A DNA stretch of 64,000 nt, from NCBI GenBank assembly GCA_019637175.1, contig JAHBWD010000002.1:305472-369471 (forward strand), in the 5' to 3' direction. The stretch is from Labilithrix sp. GTDB lineage: Bacteria; Myxococcota_A; Polyangia; Polyangiales; Polyangiaceae. The translations under genes and the position numbers were made by a program. The notes under the pieces were generated by a model, which saw only the letters and a list, made by a program, of their open reading frames with translations, ran no database searches and was not told the DNA's origin. This document shows positions 51,232 to 60,950 of the stretch, piece after piece (the stretch's first letter is position 1; each line of letters starts with the position of its first letter).

Positions 51232-52154
51232 GGCCCCCACCACAAGAGCTCGAAGCTCTGGACCTTCTTTTCTCTCGAGAGCACGACCTCGAGCTTGTCG
51301 GGCGAGCCGGCGACCGGACGAACGATCGGATCGGGGAACTTGTCGCACGGCCAGAAGGCGCTCTTCTCGAAGCCGCTCTTGCCGAGCCAGTAGGCGTGGA
51401 GACCGTGCTCGGTCGGGCCGTAGACGACGAGCATCCGCCCGCCGCCGACGAGGAGGAACGAGAGGTGCTCGAAGCGCAGCTCGTCGAAGCGCTCGGGGCT
51501 GGGGAAGTCTTCGCCGACGTCTCTCAGCTCCGCGAGGTGCGCGCGGATATACTTGTAGAATGCATCATATCGCGGGCGCTTGAGCCGCGGCAGCCTCCGA
51601 TCGGGCGGCGCGAGCACCGGGAGATCGTCGGGCTTCGCCGTCGGCACCTCGACGTGGAGGCGATAGCGATCGGCGAGGGTTGCCCGCGGGTCGTCGGCGA
51701 GCGACTTGAGCCACCAGTGGAAGATCGGCAGCTCGCCCTCGCCGCTCCGCGAGCGGAGGCGCACGAGGCTCTCCCACAGGGGATTTCGCACGGCCCACAC
51801 GCCGCCGTGCGACCGGATCACGCACGCGCCCGTGTACGCCGCGCCGTGGACGACGAAGTTGAAGAGATCGCCCGCGGCGATCATGCGATCGCGCGCCGAA
51901 GGCGTGAGCGCGCGCGAGAGGCGATGGATGCTCGCGTCGGTGAAGTCGAGCGCGAGATCGCTCGCGGGGACTTCGAGCTCCGCCGGCGCGAGGCGAGAGA
52001 AGATCTCCGCCGCCTCGCCGAGGTGCGCGAGCACCGCGGGGTTGGCTGCGGGATTGGCGTCGACGGAACGAGCACGGCCGAGGTCGGCCTTCGCGTCCTC
52101 CGGATAGAGAGGGAGGAAGATCTCGCGAAAGAGCGACTCGGCCGTGACGGTCAC
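51228..52154 (-). CDS. protein of unknown function coupled to the NtrY-like kinase gene
   Basis: A soluble 308-residue protein starting MTVTAESLFREIFLPLYPEDA. It has no signal, membrane helix or catalytic motif I know. Charged helices alternate with short hydrophobic strands, and the C-terminal part (HLSFLLVGGGRMLVVYGPTEH, FPDPIVRPVAGSPDK) looks beta-rich. Its stop overlaps the kinase start by 4 bases, so it may be part of the same signalling unit. I recognise no family. Confidence 0.7.
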   Translation of the reverse strand: MTVTAESLFREIFLPLYPEDAKADLGRARSVDANPAANPAVLAHLGEAAEIFSRLAPAELEVPASDLALDFTDASIHRLSRALTPSARDRMIAAGDLFNFVVHGAAYTGACVIRSHGGVWAVRNPLWESLVRLRSRSGEGELPIFHWWLKSLADDPRATLADRYRLHVEVPTAKPDDLPVLAPPDRRLPRLKRPRYDAFYKYIRAHLAELRDVGEDFPSPERFDELRFEHLSFLLVGGGRMLVVYGPTEHGLHAYWLGKSGFEKSAFWPCDKFPDPIVRPVAGSPDKLEVVLSREKKVQSFELLWWGP

Positions 52155-52164
52155 AAGCGCTTCG

Positions 52165-52758
52165 TCAGCTTGTCGCCGCGGCCGCGACGAGGACGAACGC
52201 GACGAGGAAGAACACGAGCACGGCGAGCACGAACCCGATGATCGCGCAGACGATCTGGATCATGAACGCGCTGCCCATCTTCTCGAGCGCCTGCATCATG
52301 TGCATGACGTCGTTGCCCTGCGTCTGCACGACGTTCTTGAGCGAGTTGCCGACGCCCATGAAGGTGACGCCGATGACGATCGCGATGATGCCCGCGGGCA
52401 GGTACGTCGCCATGCCGGGGTTGGCGATCGCGCCGCAGCTGCCGAGGATCTGGAGCGCGCCGATCGACGTCGAGATGATGCCCCAGAGCTTCGCGCGGCC
52501 CGCGGTCTTGTCGATGACCGCGTTCTCCATGTCGTTGAACTCGTATTGCCCGTAGGCGCCGCCGCCGCCCATCATGCCGGGCGGCATCGCCGCGGGCGCG
52601 CCGTAGGGGTTCGCGCCGCCGAAGCCCATGCTCGGGGGCGGGGCTCCGTAGCCGGGCGGTGCGCCGCCGCCGGGAGGGGGCTGGCCGTATCCGCCAGAGC
52701 CGGGGGGCGCTCCGTATCCACCACCTCCCCCGGGCGGGGGCTGCCATCCACCTTGCAT
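52165..52758 (-). CDS. membrane protein with Gly/Pro-rich N-terminus
   Basis: The start is supported by CAGGAGG 8 bases upstream. The first 65 residues are almost pure Gly, Pro, Tyr and Ala (GYGAPPGSGGYGQPPPGG). Two to three membrane helices follow (about 90-110, 120-140, 170-195), with an interhelix region GNSLKNVVQTQGNDVMHMMQALEK. The helical part resembles small DUF5362-like proteins. The Gly/Tyr-rich tail suggests a disordered cytoplasmic domain. It is 11 bases from the unknown gene downstream on the same strand. Confidence 0.7.
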   Translation of the reverse strand: MQGGWQPPPGGGGGYGAPPGSGGYGQPPPGGGAPPGYGAPPPSMGFGGANPYGAPAAMPPGMMGGGGAYGQYEFNDMENAVIDKTAGRAKLWGIISTSIGALQILGSCGAIANPGMATYLPAGIIAIVIGVTFMGVGNSLKNVVQTQGNDVMHMMQALEKMGSAFMIQIVCAIIGFVLAVLVFFLVAFVLVAAAATS

Positions 52759-52884
52759 CTCTGGTCCTCCTGAAGCTCGCGTGGTCGTACGGGCCGAGAT
52801 CCCTACGGCTTCCTCAGCGGGGCGAGAGTAGACCACGTGACCCTCGCTTCCACAATCGGCGCGGTTTCGAGGTAGCGTAGCGAT

Positions 52885-53871
52885 GTGCTGACGGCCGACG
52901 TGCGCTTCGAGGGCTGGACCACCGAGACGTGGACCCGCTTTCTGGATCTCTGGAAGCCGCGCGCGACGCCCGATCGCGAGCCGACGCGACCGCGCGGCGG
53001 CATCATCGCGATCCACGAGGAAGGTCGCCTTCGCAAGCTCATGCACACGCGCACGGGGCGGCTCGATCCGCGCGGGGCGTGGCCCGTCCCGCTCGCCGAG
53101 CTCGCGGAGGCGCATCACGCGAGCTGGGCGCTCGCGGCGCACGCCGGCGCGCTCGAAGACGTGATGGAGCGCTTCGGCGCGCGCCTCCGCCGTCACGACG
53201 ACATCACCTCGCAGGCGCTGCTCGTCGTCGCGATCGTGCGCGAGATGATGCAAGAGGGCGCGGTCGAGCGATGGCCTCGGCGCTTGCAGGGGATCCCGCC
53301 GCCGAGCGAGCCGATGGTGCGCCGCGCGCTCGACGCGATCTGCCCCGACGGTCACGCGATGGTGCTCGGGCTCTTTCGCCACGGCGAGCTCTGGACGGCG
53401 GCCGCCGCGCGCCGGCGAGGCGCCGGCTTCGACGTCCTCGCGGGGCCGGAGGAGCTTCGCCCGCGCATGGGGGTTCTCTCCGCGGATTGGCGTCGCGACT
53501 ATCGTCACCTCCAGCGCGCCGTCGAAGAAGAGTACGCGCCCGTCGCGATGGGATGCTTCGCCGAGGTCGATCGCTTCCGCGAGCTCCAGGTCGACGCGCG
53601 TCCGGGCGCGTGGGGTCGCGCGTCGGTCGTGCGCGATCTCATCTTGTCGCCGATGCCGCTCGGCGTGCGCCTCGCGCTCGGCGCCGACGGCGCGCGCTTC
53701 GCGTTCGAAGGCTTTCGCACGATCGTCGGCCGCTCCGACGCGCTCCGGCGCCTCGAGCCCGTGATGGCGCACGCGCGCAAGCGCATCGGCAGCGCCGTCG
53801 GCGATCGCGACGTCTCGAGCACGCTCGGCTTCGATCCGCTCGCGGTCCTCCGCGCGCTGCTTCGTCGTTGA
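52885..53871 (+). CDS. protein of unknown function
   Basis: A soluble 328-residue protein with GTG start, about 125 bases from the divergent membrane-protein gene. It is rich in Arg and Leu with many helices, for example HDDITSQALLVVAIVREMMQ and AHHASWALAAHAGALEDVM. It has no signal peptide, no membrane helix and no recognisable catalytic motif. The C-terminus (SSTLGFDPLAVLRALLRR) is a short amphipathic helix. The family is unknown. Confidence 0.65.
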   Translation: MLTADVRFEGWTTETWTRFLDLWKPRATPDREPTRPRGGIIAIHEEGRLRKLMHTRTGRLDPRGAWPVPLAELAEAHHASWALAAHAGALEDVMERFGARLRRHDDITSQALLVVAIVREMMQEGAVERWPRRLQGIPPPSEPMVRRALDAICPDGHAMVLGLFRHGELWTAAAARRRGAGFDVLAGPEELRPRMGVLSADWRRDYRHLQRAVEEEYAPVAMGCFAEVDRFRELQVDARPGAWGRASVVRDLILSPMPLGVRLALGADGARFAFEGFRTIVGRSDALRRLEPVMAHARKRIGSAVGDRDVSSTLGFDPLAVLRALLRR

Positions 53872-53904
53872 GCGTCGAGAATCGAGCGAGAAGGGCGAAC
53901 GCGC

Positions 53905-54426
53905 TCAATCGCTCGAGGCGTCGAGGTCGGGACAATCATCGACTGGACAACCGGTCGCCCCCTGGAGATCGGTTTCGGCGCACGACCATGCGCCACCGAT
54001 GCAATCGCATCGAAACGCTGCGCGGGGGCCGAAGCTGTTGCATCTGCCGCACGTGATCTGCACCGCCATGAAGCATCGTTCTCCGTCGACGGCGCACGCG
54101 CCCCTCGGCAGCGCGTCGAGGTAGTAGCGCCCCGGGTCCAGCTCGGGCCGTTCGTCGCGAGCGTACGCGCATCGAGGAACGCAATACGGACCCTCGAGAG
54201 GAACCACACCAGGAACGTAGGGAAGCGCCCGGTAGTCCTCGAAGGTGTAGGGATCACCGACGGAGCATGGAGAGCGTCCGTCGGCGCGTCCGTCAGCGCC
54301 AGCCTCCGTCGTCGTCGACGAGTCCGTCTCGCCCGGCGCGGGCTCGCTCTCCGGCGTCGTCGTGCCCGGGCATGCAGGGGCCACGAGCATCAAGAACGTG
54401 ACTGCGACGACACTCGACCTACACAT
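53905..54426 (-). CDS. Cys-rich putative lipoprotein
   Basis: The start is chosen at the Met of MCRSSVVAVTFLMLV because a lipoprotein signal follows (lipobox VAPAC, Cys18). A Thr/Glu/Pro linker (TTTPESEPAPGETDSSTTT) precedes a mature region with about fourteen Cys (CVPRCAYARDERPELD, CAVDGERCFMAVQITCGRCN). The open frame extends further upstream into a coiled-coil remnant; if that were used, the signal peptide would be internal, so I prefer the short form. Function unknown. Confidence 0.6.
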   Translation of the reverse strand: MCRSSVVAVTFLMLVAPACPGTTTPESEPAPGETDSSTTTEAGADGRADGRSPCSVGDPYTFEDYRALPYVPGVVPLEGPYCVPRCAYARDERPELDPGRYYLDALPRGACAVDGERCFMAVQITCGRCNSFGPRAAFRCDCIGGAWSCAETDLQGATGCPVDDCPDLDASSD

Positions 54427-54498
54427 CACTCCCGTCGATGGGGGCTCATCGAGCGTTGCAGTCGCAACACGACGATGCCTGAACCAAGGTCTATCGTG

Positions 54499-54657
54499 CC
54501 CAAGCTTTGCGTCGACACGGTCGAAGCGTTCGTCGACGGCGTCGAAGCGAGCGCCGACTTCGGATTCGAGTGCATCGAAGCGCTTGTCGACCGCATCGAA
54601 GCGCTTGTCAACCTGCGTGATCGCCTTCAGCACGTCCTTCAACGTGGGCTCAGCCAT
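54499..54657 (-). pseudogene. remnant of a coiled-coil protein gene, in frame with the lipoprotein
   Basis: About 53 residues read as a clean heptad coiled coil with repeats such as VDKRFDAVDKRFDALESEV and RFDAVDERFDRVDAKLG. After this the frame changes to unrelated sequence and then runs into the lipoprotein signal. The DNA shows the matching repeat GAAGCGCTTGTC. It looks like the first third of a small coiled-coil gene whose remainder was lost. It could instead be a real short ORF. Confidence 0.4.
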
Positions 54658-54734
54658 GCGATCTCAGCGTACCGACGCCCCGGAGGCGAGCAAGGAAGGC
54701 GATCGCGGGGTCGGCCACTCTCGTGGCCCCCTGG

Positions 54735-55127
54735 TCACTCCATCGATGCGTCGACGATCGGGTTGCTGCTGCCGCCGTCGCTCGAGCAAGTGTCGTTGCG
54801 CGTGTGGGCGGCGAGCGCCGCGGGACACGCGGGATCGGAGCCCGAGAGATCGAAGTCGAGCGGGGCCGCTCCGCACGTAGTCGAGACGTAGATCGCGCGT
54901 CCGCCTTCGGCGCGGCGCTGGGCGACGCACTTCGCGGGGCAGTCGTTCGCCGGCTCGTCGCCCTCGATGACGTCGACCGACGAAGTCGTGCCGAGGCAGT
55001 CGCGCGCCTCGATGAAGAGCCGCCCCCGATAGACGTGCGTGCCGTCCACGCCGCAAGATGTATGCAGTATGCATACAAGGGCGCCGGCGCAGGCCGCGAC
55101 GCCGAGGATCGCGCGACCGCTGGTCAC
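54735..55127 (-). CDS. small Cys-containing putative lipoprotein
   Basis: The 130-residue product has a signal peptide ending at ILHTSC (Cys25). The mature domain holds about seven further Cys residues (CLGTTSSVDVIEGDEPANDCPAKC), a beta-rich middle (RAIYVSTTCGAAPLDFDLSG) and an acidic tail. It lies 24 bases upstream-to-downstream of another small lipoprotein gene on the same strand (55152-55469), so they may be co-transcribed. The function is unknown. Confidence 0.65.
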   Translation of the reverse strand: MTSGRAILGVAACAGALVCILHTSCGVDGTHVYRGRLFIEARDCLGTTSSVDVIEGDEPANDCPAKCVAQRRAEGGRAIYVSTTCGAAPLDFDLSGSDPACPAALAAHTRNDTCSSDGGSSNPIVDASME

Positions 55128-55151
55128 GAGCCATCCTCCACGAGGTTCGGT

Positions 55152-55469
55152 TCAGCCGCCCGAGACCGCGCAGGCCATTTGCGCCGGCTCGGCGCCGGTG
55201 AGGCTGCACTCGGTGCCAGGCGGGCACGCGAGCGCGTCGCAGCTCGGCGCGTCCGTGCAGTGCCCCTCGGCGTCGCCTTGACCGAAGACGTAGAGCACGC
55301 AGTTGCCGCGCGCGCACTGTGACGAAGACTCGCAGGTCGCGCCGAGAGACGTCCGGTCGATCTGCGGTCGCGTCGCGTCGGCGCTCTTCGCGTCGCGGTC
55401 GGGGTCAGCAGCGCACCCTCCGGCGACGCCCAGCGCGATGATCCCCACGGCCCCCCAAGCTCGTCGCAT
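55152..55469 (-). CDS. small Cys-rich putative lipoprotein
   Basis: I use the internal Met at 55469, which begins MRRAWGAVGIIALGVAGGC, a lipoprotein signal (Cys19). The mature 86 residues hold a module with CESSSQCARGNCVLYVFGQGD and CDALACPPGTECSLTG. This Cys spacing is the same kind of disulfide module as in the larger lipoproteins at 16738 and 39998. No enzyme motif is present. The longer upstream open frame is shadow sequence. Confidence 0.65.
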   Translation of the reverse strand: MRRAWGAVGIIALGVAGGCAADPDRDAKSADATRPQIDRTSLGATCESSSQCARGNCVLYVFGQGDAEGHCTDAPSCDALACPPGTECSLTGAEPAQMACAVSGG

Positions 55470-55549
55470 CTTGCACCCTGCCCTCGATGTTCTCGAGCGT
55501 AGACCGTATCGAGCCACGCGCAAAGGCGGCGCCGGCAAGTCGCGGGGCA

Positions 55550-55578
55550 CCGCGAAACCGTGAACCGCGAACCGTGAA
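55550..55578. repeat. tandem duplication of 14-15 bases
   Basis: CCGCGAAACCGTGAA is followed immediately by CCGCGAACCGTGAA, a near-identical copy with one A missing. The pair lies in the 153-base gap between divergent genes at 55469 and 55623 and may be a small slip duplication or a regulator site. Confidence 0.5.
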
Positions 55579-55622
55579 GCGGGGGGCTTAACTGCGAGCG
55601 AGGTGCGGCCGTTCTCCTCAGC

Positions 55623-56342
55623 ATGGCCTTTCCGCGGAGCTTCAAGCGCGAGACCTGGTTCATGCGTCTTCCCACCGGTGAGGTCGAGATCGCGAGCGCG
55701 GCGGAGCTCGAGCGCGCGTTCCGCTGCGGCCTCGCGGATGCGCGTACCCCCCTTCGTGCCGTCGGCTCGCACGTCTGGACGACGCTCGCGGACGCCGCGG
55801 AGATCGACACGAGCGAAGAGCGCTGCCTCGGCAGCCTCCTGCCGGTCGCGCTCGAAGAGCCCGCGCCCGATCTCGACAGCGGTGCGCCGTGGCGCGTCCG
55901 GGCGGACGACGCCGCGCCTGCGCGGCCCGCAGCTGCGCGCGCGGGCCTCGTGATCGGCACGATGGTCGCGGCCGCGAGCGCCGCGCTGCTCATCGTGGCG
56001 AGCGCGCGCGCGACGGATCGATCGGCCGAAGACGCAGGCCGGCGTGCCGCCTCCTCGATCGGCGAGACCTCACCGCCCGTCGCGTCGCGCCCCATCTCGC
56101 CCGGCCACGATCTCGAGCGATACGCCGAGCCCGAAGCGGAGTCGCGGCTCACGGAGTCGCAAGTGCGGCGCCTTCGCGAGCTCGACGCCGTGCGTCGCGC
56201 CGTCGAAGCCGCCAACCCGCACCGCACGAAGCGCGCGGTCACGTCGCGGACGCCGCTCGTTCCGCCGAACGACTCGCAGGCGTCGCGAAGCCCGTTCACG
56301 AACGGCGGCCACCCGATGGACCCGCTCAACGGCGCGCTGTGA
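55623..56342 (+). CDS. protein with GYF_2-like N-terminal domain and one membrane helix
   Basis: The first 60 residues (TWFMRLPTGEVEIASAAELERAF, GSHVWTTLADA) resemble the GYF_2 domain common at the N-terminus of myxobacterial membrane proteins; it binds Pro-rich peptides in other families. A membrane helix lies at about 107-127 (LVIGTMVAAASAALLIVASA). The C-terminal half is charged with RRLRELDAVRRAVEAANP and a disordered end. It is divergent from the small lipoprotein gene. Function unknown. Confidence 0.65.
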   Translation: MAFPRSFKRETWFMRLPTGEVEIASAAELERAFRCGLADARTPLRAVGSHVWTTLADAAEIDTSEERCLGSLLPVALEEPAPDLDSGAPWRVRADDAAPARPAAARAGLVIGTMVAAASAALLIVASARATDRSAEDAGRRAASSIGETSPPVASRPISPGHDLERYAEPEAESRLTESQVRRLRELDAVRRAVEAANPHRTKRAVTSRTPLVPPNDSQASRSPFTNGGHPMDPLNGAL

Positions 56343-56356
56343 GCCGACGAGACTGA

Positions 56357-58240
<1,884 letters not shown>

Positions 58241-58313
58241 TTGAGGATCGCCGGTATAGCACGCGCGGAAACTTTCCATCCTCGGTGGCGCCCGCTAACG
58301 TCGGTTTTCGGCC

Positions 58314-60119
58314 GTGTCTCCGCAATCCCCCGTTTTGCCTCCGCCCGAACGCGGCTCCTGGCGGCCGTTCGACGGGGCGATGCTGGCGCTCTCCGCGCTC
58401 TCTCCCGCGCTGCTCGCGGCGTGGGGCGCGTCGTCGTCGCCGCCGGCTTCGCACGACGAGGGCGTGGTGCGCACCGTCGGCCTCGGGTGGACGGGTCTCT
58501 TTCGCGGTCTCGACGTGATGCTCGCCGCGCCGACGATGCTCTTGCCGCTCGGCACGCGCGCGTGGCGCGCGGGCCTCGCGAGCGCGATCGTGACCGGCCT
58601 CTGCGGCGCGCTGGCGTTCGTCGTCGCGCGGCGCCTCGCCATGGCGGTGCGGCCGATCGCGGCGGATGCGCGTCTCGTCTCGGCGGTCTGTGCGGCGGCG
58701 GTGCTCGCGGCGCTCCTCGGGCCGCTCTGGCAGGCGGAGGCGAGCGCGCCCGGAGGCGCCGTCGCGGGCGCAGCCATCGTGCTCGCGGCGATCGCGACCG
58801 CGCAGCGCGATCGACCCGACGCGCGCGCGATCGGCTTCGCGATCGGGCTCGGCGCCTCGTACGAGCCGATGGTCGGTATCGCCGCGATCGTCGCGCTCGC
58901 GCCTTCGATCGCCGAGATGCGGCGCGCGGATCGACGAAGCGAGTGGAAGGACGCGGCGCTCGCCTTCGGGATCGGGCTCGCGCCGATGGCCGTCGCGGGC
59001 GCGCTCGCGCGCCGCGCACCGGAGCTCGCCCTCGCGGCGAGCCCGTGGGCGATCATCGGCGAAGCGCCGAGCGCGAGCGTCGGCCTCGGCGCGATCCGGC
59101 AGTGGGCGGTCTCGGAGATCGGCGTGGTCGCTCTGCTCGCGGGCGCGGCCGGCGCGGGTCTCGCGATCCGTTCCGGCGCCGCAAGGCGATGGCTCGCGTC
59201 GATCGGAGCCGTGGTCGCGCTCGGGCTCTTCGCGATCTCGCGCGGCGCGGCGGCGGGCCCGTCGCGCGTCTCGCCGGTGGTCCTCGCGGGCGTGCTCGGC
59301 CTCTACGTCTTCGCGGCGATCGCGCTGACCGCAGCGGTCGTGGCGATCGCGCGCACGAAGGTTCCGTTCGCCCGCGCGAGCGCGGCGCTCGTCGTCGTGC
59401 TCGAGCTCGTGCTCCCCGCGCGCGCGGTCGACGAGACGTTCTCGCGTCGCGAGGCGCGCGCGCCGAACGCGACCGCGCACTGGAACGAGATCGCGTGGGG
59501 CGACGCCCCTCCCGCCGCGGTGCTCCTCGTCTCCGATCCGGCGACGATGAAGCGCGTCGCGTCGTCACGCGCCGTCGGACAGCTGCGCCGCGATCTGCTC
59601 GTCGTTCCGACCTTCGCCGTGCCGTCGCGTCAGGCCGCCCGCGCGCTCGTCGCGGAGCCCAAGCTCGCGCCGCTCTACCGCGACATCGCGCTCGGCGTTG
59701 CGCCCGAAGAGCTCTCGCTGGCGCAGCTCGCCGCGCACCGAGCGCTGCTCGCGACCTTCGATCCGCGGTGGGATCGCAACCTCGCGCGCCACTTCGTCCC
59801 CGTCGGGCTCACGTCACGCTTCGAGCCCGAGCCGCGCGGCGCGAGCGATCGCCGCCGCGCGCTCGACGCGTTTTCGCCGTCGAAGGATCGCCTCGTGCGC
59901 ATCGCCGTCGCCAAGCGCGATCACGAGCTGTCGCTCACCACCGCCGCGATGCTGCGCCTCCGCGCCGTCGGCATCGCCGCCTGCGGCGAGCGCGACGTGC
60001 TCTCTCACGCGCTCGACGATCTCCGCCCGTTCGCCCCCGACGACGCGACCGCGAACGCGCTCGTCCGCCGCATCGTCACGAGCAAGGGACCGATCGAGAT
60101 CCGCGATCTGACTCCTTGA
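58314..60119 (+). CDS. polytopic membrane protein, possibly GT-C glycosyltransferase-like
   Basis: About nine or ten hydrophobic helices lie in residues 20-385. A soluble C-terminal part of about 200 residues follows (VLLVSDPATMKRV, RRDLLVVPTFAVPSR, LARHFVPVGLTSRFEPEP). An Asp-Glu in the first loop (ASHDEGVVRTVGLG) recalls the catalytic Asp of GT-C enzymes such as DUF2723 proteins, and the C-terminal VLLVSDPAT/VVPT pattern is like that family's soluble part. The assignment is tentative. GTG start, 73 bases from divergent aspS. Confidence 0.6.
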   Translation: MSPQSPVLPPPERGSWRPFDGAMLALSALSPALLAAWGASSSPPASHDEGVVRTVGLGWTGLFRGLDVMLAAPTMLLPLGTRAWRAGLASAIVTGLCGALAFVVARRLAMAVRPIAADARLVSAVCAAAVLAALLGPLWQAEASAPGGAVAGAAIVLAAIATAQRDRPDARAIGFAIGLGASYEPMVGIAAIVALAPSIAEMRRADRRSEWKDAALAFGIGLAPMAVAGALARRAPELALAASPWAIIGEAPSASVGLGAIRQWAVSEIGVVALLAGAAGAGLAIRSGAARRWLASIGAVVALGLFAISRGAAAGPSRVSPVVLAGVLGLYVFAAIALTAAVVAIARTKVPFARASAALVVVLELVLPARAVDETFSRREARAPNATAHWNEIAWGDAPPAAVLLVSDPATMKRVASSRAVGQLRRDLLVVPTFAVPSRQAARALVAEPKLAPLYRDIALGVAPEELSLAQLAAHRALLATFDPRWDRNLARHFVPVGLTSRFEPEPRGASDRRRALDAFSPSKDRLVRIAVAKRDHELSLTTAAMLRLRAVGIAACGERDVLSHALDDLRPFAPDDATANALVRRIVTSKGPIEIRDLTP

Positions 60120-60126
60120 GCGTGCC

Positions 60127-60879
60127 TCAGAACGCGACGCGCGGCTCGGAGAGGTTGGCGGAGCCGCGGTAGTGCTTGCGGATGAAGAGGAAGCCGCCGC
60201 GGCCGTCGAAGGAGATGCGCGAAGGCGCCTTGCCGAGCGGCGTCGCCATGCCGAACACGAGCGTGATCTCGACGTGATCGATGAACGCCGGGTTCTTGCT
60301 GAGCGAGAAGCCGATGCTCAAGACCTCGCCCGCGCTGGTGTCGACCCAGGCGGAGCCCTTGATGGCGTCTTCCGCGATCTCCTTCGGGCGGAACGCGATG
60401 CGAACGCGCTCGGGCCGCGTCGCGTCGCGCTCGGCGAGCGTGAAGACGTAGCGGCCCTGCTCGCTCGCGAGGAACGGCAGGTGGAGATCTTTCTTGTCGA
60501 CCTTCTTCTTCTTGCCGCGGCGCGCGGCCGCCTTCTCGCGGGCTTCGTCGGTCTTGTCTTTCCCGTTGTGGGTGTAGCGAACGACCTCGGTGAGCGGCTC
60601 GACGGTGTTGCCCGGGAGCGGTGTGATCTTCGCGACGATGTCTTTGACGTCCGACGCGCGGCCGTCGCCGTCGACCTCTTCGAGGTGGCCTGCGATCGTG
60701 AAGGCGCCCCGAAGCTTCATCTGCTCGAACGCCGCGGCGTGCTTGTGGAGACCCGCGAGGACGCCTTCGGGAACGGCCTCGACGGGCGCCGCCTGCGCCT
60801 CGCCGCGTGACGGTGCGGCGACGAGCGCGAGCCCGAGGATCGCAGACGCGAGGGCGGAGCGACGCGAGAGGCGGCTCAT
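60127..60879 (-). CDS. LolA-like outer membrane lipoprotein-sorting family protein
   Basis: LolA-like proteins are periplasmic carriers with an open beta-barrel that binds lipoproteins. The 250 residues start with a twin-Arg-like signal (SRLSRRSALASAILG, cleavage near GEAQA). Then KLRGAFTIAGHLEEVDGDGRASDV, VEPLTEVVRYTHNG, a Lys-rich insert RRGKKKKVDKKD, and GSAWVDTSAGEVLSIGFSLSK and SRISFDGRGGFLFIRKHYRG follow, as in outer-membrane lipoprotein-sorting proteins. The Lys insert is unusual. It converges with the membrane protein gene with a 7-base gap. Confidence 0.65.
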   Translation of the reverse strand: MSRLSRRSALASAILGLALVAAPSRGEAQAAPVEAVPEGVLAGLHKHAAAFEQMKLRGAFTIAGHLEEVDGDGRASDVKDIVAKITPLPGNTVEPLTEVVRYTHNGKDKTDEAREKAAARRGKKKKVDKKDLHLPFLASEQGRYVFTLAERDATRPERVRIAFRPKEIAEDAIKGSAWVDTSAGEVLSIGFSLSKNPAFIDHVEITLVFGMATPLGKAPSRISFDGRGGFLFIRKHYRGSANLSEPRVAF

Positions 60880-60950
60880 GGGTCATAGCCTGGCGCGCGC
60901 GAGCGCCTTGGGCAAGCCGGGCGTGCGCGCAGCGGCTATGTTGCAGCGTC

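Noticed and set aside
55063..55076. TGCAGTATGCA/GTATGCATAC palindrome as an operator
   Set aside because: It lies inside the coding sequence of the small lipoprotein, in the signal-peptide region, and is probably chance, though it resembles the centre of the repeat upstream of cdnL.
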